Shown: in pieces, positions 4,569 to 6,539 of the stretch
Position numbering within the stretch: the first letter of the stretch is position 1
Layout of the letters: the number at the start of each line of letters is the position of its first letter
Position numbers and translations under genes: made by a program
NCBI GenBank assembly: GCA_028678965.1
Contig: JAJRCM010000159.1
Location: 1-6,539 of the forward strand
DNA from: Methanomicrobiales archaeon
Lineage (GTDB): Archaea > Halobacteriota > Methanomicrobia > Methanomicrobiales > JACTUA01
Direction: 5' to 3'
DNA length: 6,539 bases
Notes under the pieces: model-generated
The model's input: the letters and a program-made list of their open reading frames with translations, nothing else
Told to the model about the DNA's origin: nothing
Databases searched by the model: none

Positions 4569-6539
4569 ATGAAACCCATACCTGGCTCGTTTCTCAAGAG
4601 AATTCCTTTTTCCTATTTTCTCTTTCTGAATACCCTTCTTCTCACCCTCATCCTCGTGACTGGTATTACAGCGGTGGACTTCTTGAATGCAGAACACAAT
4701 CTCCAAGAGGGAGAGAGGGCACATCGCCAGCAGACAGAAGAAGATCTCAATATTTCTGTCCGTCTCGTTGATACCGGTCTCAAAATGTTCGATGATACTC
4801 TGAATCGACAGATGCGCCAGGCATTCATCCCGTTCATGGAAGAGTACGAGCGATCCGGACGTGATCCCGCGAACATGAACCTGACCGGAGTGAAAGGCCT
4901 GATCGAGGAACAGGTGGTATCAAAACTTACTGCCTATATCGCAGCCGGTGAGAAAAATGGTGAAGTGAACGTCAGCGGTCAGAGCGGTACGATGGATCTC
5001 TATATCATCAACGAAACGGGTGTCATCACTCACTCAACCTATCCAGCGGAGATCGGTCTCGATTTCAAACAGATGGGGCCCGGAGTATATGATTATTTGA
5101 CAAACGTCCGCCTTTCTGATGGTTTTTTCCCGGAACGGGTCGTCCAGGAGGCGACCACCGGCAAACTTCGGAAATATGCGTATATGCCAACGCCGGATCA
5201 TCGCTACGTTCTTGAGCTCGGCCTCACCGAAGAGGTGTTCAAGAAAGAGAGGAGCCAACTTAAGTACCGTGATGCCATTGAGCAGATCCGCGTGAACAAT
5301 CCGTACCTTGAGGGAATCAGAATATTCACGACTGCCAAACGGCAGGTTGGAGACCGGAACTTTACTCCTGATGCAAACCTCTCACAAATACTCGATACTG
5401 TCCTTCAAGAGCGGAAAACCCTCGAATTACCCGAGTACCAGGGAAGAACGATAAAATATCTATTTATTGACCTTGTTGATCCCGACTATTCCGCAGATAT
5501 GAGCCTTATTCTTGAGTTAACCTACAATACCTCACTTATCACCACCGCACTTCACCACCTAGTCCTCTTTCATATGGTAGTTGCCCTCATCGCGCTCGGC
5601 CTGTCATCGGTAGCTGGTCTCATACTTACCCGTCAACTGTCTAGACCGATCCAGAGTATCGTGCATGATGTGGATACAATTGCGAAGGGTAACCTCGAAC
5701 ATACCATCTCGCCCCCCATCGGGAAAGAATTCCTGGTACTGGAGAAGAGCATCGCAACCATGGTTGAAACGCTCCGAAGGACCATTGAGCAGCTCCAGAG
5801 CAGTGAGACGAACCTGAGAAGAAGTGAAGAACGCTACCGGGCGGTCATCGAGAGCCAGAACGAATTAATTTCGCGGTTCACTGCTGATGGAATCCACATC
5901 TTTATGAATGACGCGTACTGTCGCTACTTTGGTATGAGGTGCGAGGAGCTGACCGGAACAAAGTTCATCCCGAACATTCCTCTCGAGGAACGAGAGCTGG
6001 TCAAGCATCATTTTTCCTCGCTCACGCAAGAACATCCAACGGCGACCATCGAACACCGGATCATCATGTCCGATGGTTCCATCCGCTGGCAACAGTGGAA
6101 TGATACGGCGATTTTTGATACCAATGAGGCACTCATCGAATACCAGTCAGTGGGGAGGGATATCACCGAACGCAAGAGAGCAGAGGAGGAACTGAAAAAA
6201 TTGTATGCCGAATTAGAGGAGCGGGTCGTTGAACGTACCCAGGAGCTGCAGAATGCGAACCGCGAACTGGAGTCGTTCAGTTATTCAGTCTCCCATGACT
6301 TACGGGCACCATTACGGGCCATCGACGGGTACTCGAGAATTCTTCTGGAGGAACATGGTGAGCGATGCACCCCAGAAGAGAGAAGGTACCTGGAGCTGGT
6401 TCGGAAGAGCGCCCAGCGCATGGCGGATCTTATCGACGCTCTCCTTGAGTTTTCCCATCTGGGACGAGAAGCTCTGAAACCCCAGCAGGTCATGCCGGGA
6501 GAAATCATCAGGGAGGTTCTTGATGATCTTGCTACGGAG
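4569..6539 (+). CDS. Membrane sensor histidine kinase (Cache-like sensor, HAMP, PAS, HisKA); 3' partial
   Basis: The frame is open from ATG 4569 to the window end (657 codons, no stop), so the gene continues beyond it. An AGGA lies 8 bases before the ATG. Residues 14-36 are a first membrane helix after a basic KR. About 37-328 form an extracytoplasmic sensor; MDLYIINETGVITHS (142 on) and YVLELGLTEEVF (213 on) resemble Cache-domain strands. A second membrane helix (about 331-354) leads into HAMP (about 355-410, LSRPIQSIVHDVDTIAKGNLE), then a PAS domain (419-531, ending VGRDITERK), a coiled coil (535-565) and a HisKA dimerisation domain with phosphoacceptor His576 in SVSHDLRAPLRAIDGYS. That H-box is of the phytochrome-kinase-like type. 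The HATPase domain is expected beyond the window edge. It would sense an external signal and autophosphorylate; the partner response regulator is not in view. The PAS domain is close to PAS2 of the divergent HTH-PAS protein. Confidence 0.93.
   Translation, partial: MKPIPGSFLKRIPFSYFLFLNTLLLTLILVTGITAVDFLNAEHNLQEGERAHRQQTEEDLNISVRLVDTGLKMFDDTLNRQMRQAFIPFMEEYERSGRDPANMNLTGVKGLIEEQVVSKLTAYIAAGEKNGEVNVSGQSGTMDLYIINETGVITHSTYPAEIGLDFKQMGPGVYDYLTNVRLSDGFFPERVVQEATTGKLRKYAYMPTPDHRYVLELGLTEEVFKKERSQLKYRDAIEQIRVNNPYLEGIRIFTTAKRQVGDRNFTPDANLSQILDTVLQERKTLELPEYQGRTIKYLFIDLVDPDYSADMSLILELTYNTSLITTALHHLVLFHMVVALIALGLSSVAGLILTRQLSRPIQSIVHDVDTIAKGNLEHTISPPIGKEFLVLEKSIATMVETLRRTIEQLQSSETNLRRSEERYRAVIESQNELISRFTADGIHIFMNDAYCRYFGMRCEELTGTKFIPNIPLEERELVKHHFSSLTQEHPTATIEHRIIMSDGSIRWQQWNDTAIFDTNEALIEYQSVGRDITERKRAEEELKKLYAELEERVVERTQELQNANRELESFSYSVSHDLRAPLRAIDGYSRILLEEHGERCTPEERRYLELVRKSAQRMADLIDALLEFSHLGREALKPQQVMPGEIIREVLDDLATE

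Noticed and set aside
4613..5258. Minus-strand open frames opposite the start of the histidine kinase
   Set aside because: The plus strand carries a continuous kinase frame with membrane helix and sensor motifs; the opposing frames are arginine-rich and low in recognisable structure.

Overview
The window looks like chromosomal DNA of a methanogenic archaeon, most likely of the order Methanomicrobiales. Three things point there: the large subunit (DP2) of the archaea-specific family-D DNA polymerase, T-rich archaeal-type transcript ends, and PAS-rich sensor proteins of the style abundant in Methanospirillum, Methanoregula and relatives. The genus cannot be fixed from this sequence alone. Nothing here suggests phage, insertion sequence, CRISPR or integrated element.

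Layout, left to right: (1) 1-1584 (+), the C-terminal part of DP2, already open at base 1 and interrupted by a 165-residue mini-intein (337-831) inserted directly in front of the catalytic aspartates. (2) 1704-2417 (+), a flavodoxin-fold FMN reductase-like protein, followed by a T8 tract. (3) 2591-2675 (+), a tRNA-Leu with anticodon CAA. (4) 2683-4428 (-), an N-terminal helix-turn-helix joined to four PAS domains with no kinase, convergent with the tRNA and only 7 bases from it. (5) A 140-bp divergent promoter region containing small palindromes. (6) 4569 to the window end (+), a membrane-bound sensor histidine kinase (TM, extracytoplasmic Cache-like sensor, TM, HAMP, PAS, HisKA), cut by the window edge before its ATPase domain. 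This last gene is a 657-codon open frame without a stop inside the window.

How the parts relate: DP2 must splice out its intein before the polymerase active site is contiguous, so replication capacity depends on splicing. The HTH-PAS protein and the histidine kinase are divergently transcribed and carry clearly related PAS domains (about half identical by eye over 60 residues). They may be a locally diversified signalling pair sharing a control region, but no response regulator is visible. The flavoprotein and tRNA have no evident functional link to their neighbours.

The most unusual observation is the intein: it has lost its homing endonuclease, ends in Gln instead of Asn, and has Gly instead of His at the penultimate position. 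No wholly new system is evident; the rest is mostly ordinary methanogen chromosome.
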